Translations under genes and position numbers: made by a program
Source: Methanosarcinaceae archaeon
GTDB lineage: Archaea > Halobacteriota > Methanosarcinia > Methanosarcinales > Methanosarcinaceae
DNA length: 44,347 nucleotides
Reading direction: 5' to 3'
Assembly (NCBI GenBank): GCA_021106765.1
Contig: JAIOTO010000075.1
Location: 1-44,347 of the forward strand
The notes under the pieces: generated by a model
The model's database searches: none
What the model was told of the DNA's origin: nothing
What the model saw: the letters and a program-made list of their open reading frames with translations, nothing else
Shown here: piece after piece, positions 37,013 to 44,347 of the stretch
Numbering within the stretch: position 1 is the first letter of the stretch
How the letters are laid out: each line of letters opens with the position of its first letter

Positions 37013-37717
37013 GTGCCAGATAAAACAAGTATCCTAAAGAAAAATAATGCAAGCGGTAATCTGAATATAATTATAGCAGTTGTTGGCGTAGTTGTAGTAG
37101 GTCTACTTACGATCGTAGCAGCTTCAGGAATGGTCTATATTCCTGCACTGACCGAAATACTAGGCACGGATAAACCGGTGGACCTTGGTGTGGAAGTTGA
37201 TCCGATATTATTCGACAATATTATTGAAGAACAGGGCATGGACTTTAAGGATCCTGTTTCAGATTATCAGTTGACCAGTAACATAGTCTATTCTGATACG
37301 TCTCCAATGGATCTAAGCCTTTCAAGCTCTGACCTGAGCTCATACCTGCAGGCTACGAATAATGAAGGTCCACTTAAAGACATACAGATAAAACTCGGCG
37401 ATAACAACCAGGCTGAAATGTCAGCTTACATTGACCTCAATGATATGGGTTATGACTTCAAGGGACCTGTATATGCAGAGGGAAGTATTTCAAAGGCAAG
37501 TGACAATAGTATCAAAATAGACCTAAACAGTGCAAAGGTAGGACTTCTTCCACTTCCGGAAAGTAGTACTGAACAGGGAACGCAGGAACTTGAGAACATG
37601 ATAAACTCTCAGCTTGCAAAGATGCCGGAGCTTAATATTGAAACTCTGGAGATATCTGACGGAAAACTCGATTTCAAAGGTGATTACCCCAAGACAGCAG
37701 ATGTCATAAGTGAGTGA
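37013..37717 (+). CDS. Membrane-anchored extracytoplasmic hypothetical protein
   Basis: 234 aa from GTG 37013, behind GAGAGGTTGAT; a TTG at 37004 overlaps that site. A short basic N-terminus, one membrane helix (about 18-42, IIIAVVGVVVVGLLTIVAA), then a 190-residue acidic domain with alternating hydrophobic residues (DIQIKLGDNNQAEMSAYIDL), suggesting repeated beta strands. No family recognised with confidence; it recalls lipid-binding or DUF2993/YpmS-like domains. Has its own promoter and a terminator directly after the stop. Confidence 0.72.
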   Translation: MPDKTSILKKNNASGNLNIIIAVVGVVVVGLLTIVAASGMVYIPALTEILGTDKPVDLGVEVDPILFDNIIEEQGMDFKDPVSDYQLTSNIVYSDTSPMDLSLSSSDLSSYLQATNNEGPLKDIQIKLGDNNQAEMSAYIDLNDMGYDFKGPVYAEGSISKASDNSIKIDLNSAKVGLLPLPESSTEQGTQELENMINSQLAKMPELNIETLEISDGKLDFKGDYPKTADVISE

Positions 37718-37753
37718 AGCATTTGCCTTTTCCGAGGCATTGCTCCTTTTTTT
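37718..37753 (+). terminator. Hairpin terminator after the 37013 gene
   Basis: AGCA-TT-TGCCT (37718-37728) pairs with AGGCA-T-TGCT (37735-37744) with a small internal bulge, followed by CC and seven T (37747-37753). Confidence 0.6.
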
Positions 37754-37971
37754 CATTTTTACCATGCAATGTATAGTTTATGACAGATATACTATACCAG
37801 GGGATATTGTCAGACAGCATCTCCTATGACTTTTATATCCGTAGCATAAAACTTACTGATGAAAATTGCAAAGTTATGGGATTTAGATCGAATATTTTTG
37901 TCCTGGGACCCATATGGCCGTAAACTTAAAGAACCGCCAATACAATCTATTGTAACTTTTGAGGCGATACC

Positions 37972-39039
37972 ATGATAACAAAACAACAGATCTCCGATAT
38001 CCTCCGGGGCTACAATACCGATGAACTGACGATCGCAACAGTCTGTTCTCACTCGAGTCTCCAGATATTTGATGGGGCACGCAAGGAAGGATTCAGAACT
38101 ATCGGGATCTGTGTAGGCCAACCTCCGCGTTTTTATGATGCGTACCCAAAAGCAAAACCCGATGAATATATCATTGTTGACAGTTACCAGGATATGCCCA
38201 GCATTGCCGAGGAACTTGTCCGGAAGAACGCCATTGTCATCCCACACGGTTCTTTTGTGGAATATATGGGTACGAAGAACTTCGCAGAGTTCCCGGTCCC
38301 CACCTTTGGTAACCGGGCCGTCCTTGAATGGGAGTCCGACCGCGACAAGGAGCGAGTGTGGCTTGAAAGTGCGGGTCTCCACATGCCCAAACAGGTCGAA
38401 CCTGAGGATATCGACGGCCCTGTAATGGTAAAATACCATGGAGCAAAGGGTGGCCGTGGCTTCTTTGTTGCAAAGACCCATGAAGAATTCCTGCGGAGCG
38501 TGGATGAGAATGAAAAATACACGATACAGGAGTTCATCGTGGGCACCAGGTACTACCTGCATTTCTTCTACTCCCCATTGAAAACGGAAGGGTATAAGCT
38601 CAGCAACGGAACTCTGGAAATGCTCAGCATGGACCGCAGGGTCGAATCCAATGCCGATGAGATCTTCAGACTTGGTTCTCCCAATGAACTTGAGAATGCT
38701 GGTATCGTCCCCACCTATGTAGTCACAGGCAACATTCCCCTTGTTGCCCGGGAATCACTGCTTCCACTCATATTCTCTATTGGAGAAAAGGTGGTCGAAC
38801 AGTCCCTTAAACTGTTTGATGGCATGATCGGTCCCTTCTGCCTCGAGACAGTGTTCACCGACCAGCTTGAGATCAAGGTCTTCGAGATATCTGCACGCAT
38901 AGTTGCTGGCACCAATCTCTTTACCTCTGGCTCACCATACTCGGACTTTGTTGAACCAAACCTGTCCACGGGAAAACGGATCGCACAGGAGATCAAACTC
39001 GCCAGATCAATGGATCGACTCGAAGAGATCCTTTCCTGA
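37972..39039 (+). CDS. purP: FAICAR synthetase (formate-dependent, ATP-grasp), purine biosynthesis
   Basis: 355 aa. Archaeal enzyme that formylates AICAR with formate and ATP in place of the PurH transformylase. The N-terminus (ISDILRGYNTDELTIATVCSHSSLQIF) and VIPHGSFVEYMG are characteristic of PurP; the ATP-grasp core shows VMVKYHGAKGGRGFF, and FEISARIVAGTN near the end carries metal-binding residues. The 254 bases upstream hold the previous gene's terminator and a TATA-like TTTTATATCC at about 37828, with no other gene. Confidence 0.93.
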   Translation: MITKQQISDILRGYNTDELTIATVCSHSSLQIFDGARKEGFRTIGICVGQPPRFYDAYPKAKPDEYIIVDSYQDMPSIAEELVRKNAIVIPHGSFVEYMGTKNFAEFPVPTFGNRAVLEWESDRDKERVWLESAGLHMPKQVEPEDIDGPVMVKYHGAKGGRGFFVAKTHEEFLRSVDENEKYTIQEFIVGTRYYLHFFYSPLKTEGYKLSNGTLEMLSMDRRVESNADEIFRLGSPNELENAGIVPTYVVTGNIPLVARESLLPLIFSIGEKVVEQSLKLFDGMIGPFCLETVFTDQLEIKVFEISARIVAGTNLFTSGSPYSDFVEPNLSTGKRIAQEIKLARSMDRLEEILS

Positions 39040-39059
39040 TCACCCCCTGAAGCCGAGTC

Positions 39060-39103
39060 GCGCTCGGGAGAGCGCATCCATCTCGCTGGTGCTCGGAGCA
39101 CCA
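39060..39103. terminator. Two hairpins between convergent genes
   Basis: GCGCTC-GGGA-GAGCGC (39060-39075), a six-base stem closed by a GNRA-type loop, then TGGTGCTC-G-GAGCACCA (39087-39103). They lie in the 67-base gap between the purP stop and the minus-strand kinase stop and could terminate or insulate both transcripts, although no clear T-run follows. Confidence 0.45.
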
Positions 39104-39106
39104 CAT

Positions 39107-39715
39107 TCAGATCATACCTGTCGCCATCTGTACAATGAGCATTGCGAGCAGGGCCGTCACGGGTACTGTGAGATTGTCATACTGGCTTGACCGTGCCTCT
39201 GCGATCATCCCGACAACACTTCCGATCACGGCGAGAAAACCTGCAAAATAAAATCCGACCAGAGCTGCTATAATTATGCCGGCAACGGTGCCCTCGATCG
39301 TCTTGGAGCTACCCCACAAGCACATCTTCCCGTGAACTCCCACGATGGTGGAGAATCCGTCACCCAGGGTCAGGACAATGATAGATGCATAGCATATGCC
39401 CTCATCCACCCATGACGCAAGTATCAATAGGCTGAGAATAGAGAGGAAGTACACCAGAGGATCAATGGCAATTGCCCTGGACTCTTCACCGCGCCAGAGG
39501 GCATGGACGATCGGATGATGTTGTGCCTTTGGCCTGACGAGTTCCAAAGTCAGAAAGAGGAGAATACAGGCGATGAGTAGCTGGATCGCGAGGGTCCTGC
39601 CCGCAAAGATAGCTATGAATGGAACAAGAGCACCGCTTATATGAACAAACTTTCGAAGCGGTAGCCATAAAGATACCGTGTCCCGGGTCATATGGGAGGA
39701 TTGTGGAAGAGACAT
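39107..39715 (-). CDS. Dolichol kinase-like / CDP-alcohol-type polytopic membrane protein
   Basis: 202 aa from ATG 39715 (the frame is open another 20 codons upstream, but that covers the TATA box). About six or seven membrane helices. LRKFVHISGALVPFI at the start, TLGDGFSTIVG and KTIEGTVAG match the CTP-dependent dolichol/phytol kinase and CdsA-like family. In this organism it could phosphorylate dolichol for the glycosylation genes in the window or act on an isoprenoid alcohol; which one cannot be told. Confidence 0.82.
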   Translation of the reverse strand: MSLPQSSHMTRDTVSLWLPLRKFVHISGALVPFIAIFAGRTLAIQLLIACILLFLTLELVRPKAQHHPIVHALWRGEESRAIAIDPLVYFLSILSLLILASWVDEGICYASIIVLTLGDGFSTIVGVHGKMCLWGSSKTIEGTVAGIIIAALVGFYFAGFLAVIGSVVGMIAEARSSQYDNLTVPVTALLAMLIVQMATGMI

Positions 39716-39746
39716 TATTACACATACTATAAACTGATACAAACGC

Positions 39747-39756
39747 ATATATATTT
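39747..39756. promoter_or_regulatory. Shared TATA element for two divergent genes
   Basis: ATATATATTT. Read right, it starts 30 bases before ATG 39777, which has no ribosome-binding site (leaderless expected). Read left (AAATATATAT), it ends 32 bases before the kinase ATG at 39715. Confidence 0.5.
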
Positions 39757-39776
39757 GCTTCAATGATTCACACACA

Positions 39777-41063
39777 ATGGATGATATGGACAGACATTTT
39801 ACTGCAGGAGTTGTGAAAAAACGTTATGTTCTGGGTCGACAGGACGCGGACGAGACAGGGATACTACATCTGGGACGATACCTGGCCCTGGACAGTTCCA
39901 CCGGCGCACACGTAGCAATGGATGCACTCCGACCCCATGCGATCCTGATCTGTGGTAAGCGCGGGTACGGAAAATCCTATACCATGGGCACACTGGTCGA
40001 GGAGCTCTCCCTCCTGCCACCTGGTATCCGGGAGAATATCACGCCCCTGATCATCGACACCATGGGGATCTTCTGGACACTATCACATAAGAATACAGAG
40101 GAAACAAAACTGCTACAGCAATGGGGACTGGAACCACACGGATTCGATATCGATGTGTTCGTTCCCGCTTCAATGATCAATGAATACCGGGACCGCCATA
40201 TCAATGCAATACCTTTTGCTATTCCCGTATCACACATGGACGGTTATGGATGGTGCCGATTGTTCAATGTGGATGAGGTCTCACCACTGGGAGTGCTCCT
40301 GATACGGATCATCGATGAACTGAAACGCTCCCACGATCTCTTTGCATTCGATGACATAATGGACACTATCAGGGAGGACGAACGCTCGGATACCCTGGTG
40401 AAAAGTGCTGCTGAGAACTATTTCAGGACCGCTGTATCGTGGGGAGTCTTTCACAGGGAGGGGACACCGATCACAGAACTGGCAGGCGGAAAACCAGCCG
40501 TGCTGGATGTGAGCACCATCGAGAACAGGACAGTGCGCTCTGCCGTTGTCAGCATCATTGCCAGAGATATATATGCCAGACGCCTGGAAGCACGGCGTTC
40601 CTACGAGCGAATGAGTATGGGAGATATGGATGTTGAGAAGGGACTGCCCATGGTCTGGCTCTTCATAGACGAGGCACATCTCTTTGTGCCGGCAGGGGAT
40701 AACACCCTTGCATCCGATGTCCTGATCAATGAATGGATACGTCAAGGCCGCCAGCCAGGCCTTTCCATCATCCTGGCAACCCAGCGCCCCTCGGCGATCC
40801 ATCCGGATGTCATATCCCAATCCGACATGGTGATCTGCCACCGCCTCACGTCCAGGGACGATATCGAGGCACTGGAAGCCATCCGGCCGACATACATGAA
40901 AGAGGATATTGGTGAATCCATCAAGAAAATGGGATCCGAACGCGGAATTGCGTTTATCGTTGATGATACTTCCGAGACCGCACACATAGTCAGAATGAGA
41001 CCAAGACTTAGCTGGCACGGTGGCAATGAGCCCAGTGCCCTTAGACAGGAGGCAGACCAATGA
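39777..41063 (+). CDS. HerA/DUF87-family ATPase
   Basis: 428 aa. P-loop CGKRGYGKSYTMG (Walker A, G60-S67), Walker B VWLFIDEAHLFV (D298, E299), ATQRPSAI as sensor motif and a late Arg-rich region, all as in HerA/FtsK-superfamily hexameric motors. The N-terminal beta-barrel is short compared with HerA, and neither NurA nor Mre11/Rad50 is next to it, so DNA end resection is not implied. It overlaps the following aminopeptidase gene by four bases (ATGA, 41060-41063). Confidence 0.85.
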   Translation: MDDMDRHFTAGVVKKRYVLGRQDADETGILHLGRYLALDSSTGAHVAMDALRPHAILICGKRGYGKSYTMGTLVEELSLLPPGIRENITPLIIDTMGIFWTLSHKNTEETKLLQQWGLEPHGFDIDVFVPASMINEYRDRHINAIPFAIPVSHMDGYGWCRLFNVDEVSPLGVLLIRIIDELKRSHDLFAFDDIMDTIREDERSDTLVKSAAENYFRTAVSWGVFHREGTPITELAGGKPAVLDVSTIENRTVRSAVVSIIARDIYARRLEARRSYERMSMGDMDVEKGLPMVWLFIDEAHLFVPAGDNTLASDVLINEWIRQGRQPGLSIILATQRPSAIHPDVISQSDMVICHRLTSRDDIEALEAIRPTYMKEDIGESIKKMGSERGIAFIVDDTSETAHIVRMRPRLSWHGGNEPSALRQEADQ

Positions 41064-42016
41064 AGATCAGGGAAAGTGCAGATATGGTAATATGTACCTG
41101 TATGGGTACGAAAGACAATGAGACCGTACTCGTTGTCACGGATACAGGCATAGATCCTGAGATCTCCGGCGCACTGTACAATGCAGCAGTTGATGTGGGG
41201 TGTGAGACTTTGCTCATTATGATGGAACCACGAGGCCAGCATGGCGAGGAGCCGAGCAGTATCGTAGCCGAGGCTATGCGCCGTGCGGATGTGGTCCTTG
41301 CACCAACCTCACGCTCCCTTACTCATACAAAAGCCCGGCGGCGAGCTTGTGATGCGGGTGCGAGGATCGCGACCATGCCGGGCATCACCACCCGTATGAT
41401 GACAGCCGGCGGTCTGACAGCAGACCATCAGGTAATTGATGCGGCCGCTGAAGGGTTGCTTGAAGCACTTTCCGATACAACGACGATCCATATCACGACC
41501 GAACTGGGCACGGACCTGGAGCTTGATGTTCTAAACGGACAGTGGATGGCCGATACGGGAATGTGTACCGCACCCGGTTCATTCACGAACCTGCCTGCCG
41601 GAGAAGTATGTATCGCACCGCACAATGCCAATGGACGGCTGGTGATCGATGGTTCGATGGCAGGCCTCGGATTGCTGGACGATCCCCTGATCATCGATAT
41701 CAAAGACGGATATGCAACTGATATCAATGGACCCAGGGCAGATGAACTAAAGCAAATGATCGATCGGGCCGGACCGGAAGCCAGGAACATCGCTGAACTG
41801 GGCATTGGTATCAATCCGGCAGCGTCGATCACCGGGTCCATTCTTGAGGATGAGAAGGTCGGAGGGACCGTGCATGTGGCCCTTGGCGACAATACCTCCT
41901 TTGGCGGGGATATATCCGTAGACCTGCATCTTGATGGCGTTGTTACCAGCCCACATGTCCATATTGATGGAAGACCACTGGACCTGGATATCTTCGTCAG
42001 GCGAACAATGATATAA
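41060..42016 (+). CDS. M29-type (aminopeptidase T-like) metallopeptidase
   Basis: 318 aa. The C-terminal half matches the thermophilic M29 aminopeptidase family: IAELGIGINPAA, GSILEDEKVGGTVHVALGDN (Glu and His metal ligands) and HLDGVVTSPHVHIDG. The N-terminal half is the alpha/beta domain of the family, with a shortened length (about 318 compared with the usual 360-410). ATGA overlap with the upstream ATPase suggests a two-gene operon; why an ATPase and a peptidase are paired is unclear. Confidence 0.82.
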   Translation: MKIRESADMVICTCMGTKDNETVLVVTDTGIDPEISGALYNAAVDVGCETLLIMMEPRGQHGEEPSSIVAEAMRRADVVLAPTSRSLTHTKARRRACDAGARIATMPGITTRMMTAGGLTADHQVIDAAAEGLLEALSDTTTIHITTELGTDLELDVLNGQWMADTGMCTAPGSFTNLPAGEVCIAPHNANGRLVIDGSMAGLGLLDDPLIIDIKDGYATDINGPRADELKQMIDRAGPEARNIAELGIGINPAASITGSILEDEKVGGTVHVALGDNTSFGGDISVDLHLDGVVTSPHVHIDGRPLDLDIFVRRTMI

Positions 42017-42079
42017 TATAAACGTATTTTAAGCAAAACATTTAATGGCTCTGATATAGTAGAGGATATAATTTGATGC

Positions 42080-42115
42080 GATCAGATGATAATCTGATCA
42101 TAACCTGATCATCGG
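42080..42115. repeat. Inverted repeat and TGATCAT repeat (copy 2) before leuD
   Basis: GATCAGAT-GATA-ATCTGATC (42080-42099), eight-base perfect arms, running into TGATCATAACCTGATCATCGG (42095-42115). It ends ten bases before ATG 42125 and includes part of the ribosome-binding GGTGAT. Candidate operator or leader hairpin for the leu genes. Confidence 0.5.
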
Positions 42116-42124
42116 TGATTGATA

Positions 42125-42607
42125 ATGAAAGGAAATGTCTGGAAATTCGGAGATGATGTTGACACAGATGCGGTCATCCCGGGAAGGTACCTTGTGTTGA
42201 ACACACCTGAGGAACTCGCACATCACATCTTCGAAGGTGTACGCCCTGATTTTGCCGGGAATGTAAAGAAAAACGACATGATCGTTGCTGGCAACAACTT
42301 TGGATGTGGCTCATCCAGAGAACACGCACCCATAGCCCTCAAGGGTACAGAGATAAGCTGCGTGATCGCAAAGTCCTTTGCACGGATCTTCTTTAGGAAT
42401 GCTATCAATATAGGCGTGGCACTGCTTGAATGCCCTGATACCGACAGGATCGACGAGGGTGACGAGCTCGACATAGACCTTGCAAACGGTACGATCAATA
42501 ATATCACAAAGGGTGAGACATACCAGGCAAACCCACTCCCTGAGTTCGTTCGTGGGATCATGGATGCCGGTGGACTGATAGAATATACCAGAAAACTCAT
42601 TGCATGA
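42125..42607 (+). CDS. leuD: 3-isopropylmalate dehydratase small subunit
   Basis: 160 aa from ATG 42125, five bases after GGTGAT; a TTG at 42119 lies inside that site. Swivelling domain of the aconitase superfamily: [31 protein letters not shown] (substrate-binding Ser/Arg) and [14 protein letters not shown]. The specificity loop reads YLVL, nearer to the YLVY type reported for isopropylmalate isomerase than to the YLRT type of homoaconitase. Overlaps or abuts the next leu gene. Confidence 0.88.
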   Translation: MKGNVWKFGDDVDTDAVIPGRYLVLNTPEELAHHIFEGVRPDFAGNVKKNDMIVAGNNFGCGSSREHAPIALKGTEISCVIAKSFARIFFRNAINIGVALLECPDTDRIDEGDELDIDLANGTINNITKGETYQANPLPEFVRGIMDAGGLIEYTRKLIA

Positions 42608-42626
42608 GGGAAAGGAGAAAAAGATC

Positions 42627-43754
42627 ATGACACAATATAAGATCCCAGTAATACCGGGTGACGGAATTGGACCCGAGATCATTGCAGAAGGAAAGAAAGT
42701 GATCGATGCTGCTGGGGAACGGTTCGGTTTCGATGTTGAATGGATAGAGTACCCACATGGTGCAGACCATTACCTGGAAACGGGGGAGCTGATCTCAGAG
42801 GACAGCCTTGCTGAACTCTCTGACTATGAGGCAATCTACCTGGGTTCCATCGGAGATGACCGGATAGCACCAGGGATCCTTGAGAAAGGGATCCTGTTGG
42901 CAGCTCGCTTCTACTTTGACCAGTACATCAACCTGCGCCCGATCAAACTTTTGGAAGGCGTATGGTGCCCTCTCAAGAATAAGACCCCGAAAGATGTTGA
43001 TTTCGTTGTTGTCAGGGAAAACACAGAGGACTTCTATATCGGCATCGGTGGACGGGCAAAAAAAGGAACTAGCAAGGACCTGCTTGAGGTCTCGAGGACA
43101 ATGTACTCTGCAAAGTTCGGACTTGACATCGAGACTGAAAGTGAGGAGATAGCCTACCAGATCGGCATGATCTCAAAGGAAGGTACACAGAGGGTCATGG
43201 AATATTCCTTCGACCTGGCAGAGGGTCGAGGCAAGCATGTGTCCTCAGTTGACAAGGCCAACGTACTCTCTGACATCTATGGATTCTGGAGAGAGGAGTT
43301 CAACGCAATCGCTGCAGATCACCCTGGTGTCAAGACAGACTTCAACTTCGTTGATGCTATTACCATGTGGTTCGTCAAGAACCCGGAATGGTTCGATGTT
43401 GTTGTGACCCCTAACATGTTCGGGGACATCATCACTGACCTGGGTGCAATGGTACAGGGCGGTCTCGGACTCGCGCCTGGAGGGAACATCAACCCGAATG
43501 GTACGAGCATGTTCGAGCCCATCCATGGTTCTGCACCAAAGTACAAGGGCCAGAACAAGGTCAACCCCATAGCAACTATCTGGGCCGGTGCAATGCTCAT
43601 TGAACAACTCGGTGAGAAAGAAGCCGCAGATTCCATTGTATCCTCCATCGAGCAAAACATCCTGGAAGCAAAGGTCCAGACCTACGACATGGGTGGATCA
43701 GATGGTACTTCCGATGTTGGTGATGACATCGCAAGGATATTGCTTGCAGACTGA
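42627..43754 (+). CDS. leuB: 3-isopropylmalate dehydrogenase
   Basis: 375 aa from ATG 42627 behind AAAGGAG. Oxidises and decarboxylates 3-isopropylmalate in leucine synthesis (related enzymes use homoisocitrate). [51 protein letters not shown] and [19 protein letters not shown] are all family signatures for substrate, Mg and NAD binding. It directly follows leuD, 19 bases apart, and is closed by a strong terminator. Confidence 0.88.
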   Translation: MTQYKIPVIPGDGIGPEIIAEGKKVIDAAGERFGFDVEWIEYPHGADHYLETGELISEDSLAELSDYEAIYLGSIGDDRIAPGILEKGILLAARFYFDQYINLRPIKLLEGVWCPLKNKTPKDVDFVVVRENTEDFYIGIGGRAKKGTSKDLLEVSRTMYSAKFGLDIETESEEIAYQIGMISKEGTQRVMEYSFDLAEGRGKHVSSVDKANVLSDIYGFWREEFNAIAADHPGVKTDFNFVDAITMWFVKNPEWFDVVVTPNMFGDIITDLGAMVQGGLGLAPGGNINPNGTSMFEPIHGSAPKYKGQNKVNPIATIWAGAMLIEQLGEKEAADSIVSSIEQNILEAKVQTYDMGGSDGTSDVGDDIARILLAD

Positions 43755-43767
43755 AAATTCAAATTGG

Positions 43768-43811
43768 ACCTTCATCCAGTGTGATGAAGGTTTAACTTTT
43801 TTACTTTTTTT
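43768..43811 (+). terminator. Hairpin terminator after leuB
   Basis: ACCTTCATC (43768-43776), loop CAGTGT, GATGAAGGT (43783-43791): nine-base perfect stem followed by TTAAC and two T-runs (43797-43802, 43805-43811). Confidence 0.75.
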
Positions 43812-43879
43812 GAATATATGATTGAGTTGTGCTTTGGGATCCAGATCCTGAAGAAAAAGGTGCAGATAATATAAACATT

Positions 43880-44347
43880 TCAACCCTTACGCATGTTCTC
43901 GTATCGCATGACCGTGGAAACCGGATCCGTGTCCACCTCGATACCCGCCTCCTCTACAGCAGCTATGGCATTTACTCCCACAGACACCAGTACTCCTGAC
44001 ATCCCCACATCGACGGGGGATCCCAGCACATTCTCCCCGGGCTCACCTATCATCATCAATCCCCCGATATCATAAGAAGCGGTCCGTTCCATGACAGCCT
44101 GTGCCCTTTCAACTGATGAAGTGGGAATATTGCGTACATTTGCGAGTATGGTACCGTTCCCGGAATCGAGTACATCCAGAACTGACGTTGCCTGACGCAT
44201 CATGAAAACCTTGATCGGGTCAATAGACGTACCGGTGTATGAGATGAGATCCAGGAAGCCCTGAGGTACACCGTCGGCCATCTGCATGATACCGCCAAAG
44301 GAGGGCCTTACCGGAATGCAGTTCTTCAGGAGGATGCCATCAAAGGT
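43880..44347 (-). CDS. nrpR: NrpR-type (DUF128) nitrogen regulator, C-terminal part, cut by window end
   Basis: 155 residues plus stop; the frame runs through the window edge, so the N-terminus (helix-turn-helix and first effector domain) is missing. The visible part contains CIPVRPSFGG, SYTGTSIDPIKVF, GNGTILANVRNIP and GMSGVLVSVGVNAIAAVEEAGIE, all typical of the NrpR/DUF128 effector domain that binds 2-oxoglutarate in methanogens and controls nitrogen-fixation and assimilation genes. Terminates 69 bases from the leuB terminator, convergent with it. Confidence 0.85.
   Translation of the reverse strand, partial: TFDGILLKNCIPVRPSFGGIMQMADGVPQGFLDLISYTGTSIDPIKVFMMRQATSVLDVLDSGNGTILANVRNIPTSSVERAQAVMERTASYDIGGLMMIGEPGENVLGSPVDVGMSGVLVSVGVNAIAAVEEAGIEVDTDPVSTVMRYENMRKG

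Noticed and set aside
37810-38562. 250-aa minus-strand frame opposite purP
   Set aside because: Shadow of the purP coding strand; the plus-strand frame has clear PurP motifs.
40281-41060. 259-aa minus-strand frame opposite the HerA-like ATPase
   Set aside because: Antisense shadow; the plus strand has Walker A and B motifs in order.
1-44347. Search for CRISPR arrays, insertion sequences, tRNA and rRNA genes, and phage genes
   Set aside because: No regularly spaced repeats, transposase or integrase motifs, or cloverleaf-capable sequences were found by eye.

Overview
The window looks like a chromosomal stretch of a methylotrophic methanogen of the Methanosarcinales (Methanosarcinaceae type). 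The evidence is an archaeal gene set (PurP, archaeal tRNA G10 methyltransferase, type II methionine aminopeptidase, an NrpR-type regulator, a dolichol-kinase-like protein, archaeal TATA boxes, frequent GTG/TTG starts) and stop-codon use: none of the roughly 37 complete genes I could end with confidence stops at TAG. That is expected where TAG is read as pyrrolysine, and one gene (2112-4112) appears to carry an in-frame TAG. I cannot name the genus from sequence alone.

Layout. 1-28002 is a large surface-glycan / glycosylation region. The first 9.3 kb is visibly richer in A+T and holds an SpsF-like nucleotidyltransferase, a DegT aminotransferase, a GT-B-like surface-carbohydrate protein interrupted by TAG, a Wzx-like flippase, a zinc-ribbon/methyltransferase/APH-like fusion and a B12-binding radical SAM protein. 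9386-12848 makes a CDP-sugar (CDP-glucose pyrophosphorylase, CDP-glucose 4,6-dehydratase, cupin epimerase, DegT aminotransferase). 12862-14856 holds two family 2 glycosyltransferases. 14897-17664 is an acetyltransferase/aminotransferase/dehydrogenase trio resembling the route to diacetamido-uronic acids. On the minus strand lie manC and galU (GDP-mannose and UDP-glucose supply) and a flippase-like membrane protein. 21499-26686 holds a GT39-like membrane glycosyltransferase, two dolichyl-phosphate-mannose-synthase-like enzymes and a YfhO-like membrane protein. gmd (27037-28002) closes the region.

28003-28681 is a short self-contained unit: a TATA box, a leader with a perfect palindrome, two overlapping small reading frames and a strong hairpin-plus-T terminator. 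28682-34875 is housekeeping: Xaa-Pro peptidase, methionine aminopeptidase, a secreted protein, DUF1805, tRNA G10 methyltransferase, a small methyltransferase and an MFS transporter. 35000-37717 holds truA, a membrane-tethered winged-helix regulator and, divergent from it across a palindrome-rich 374-bp gap, an anchored extracytoplasmic protein. 37972-44347 holds purP, a dolichol-kinase-like protein, a HerA/DUF87 ATPase overlapping an M29-type aminopeptidase, leuD-leuB and the 3' part of an NrpR-type regulator cut by the window end.

No rRNA, tRNA, CRISPR array, insertion sequence or phage gene was recognised. The most notable observations are the in-frame TAG in a surface-polysaccharide gene, the absence of any standard start codon for manC, the possible frameshifted small gene at 28208-28529, and the nested palindromes at 36900-36970.
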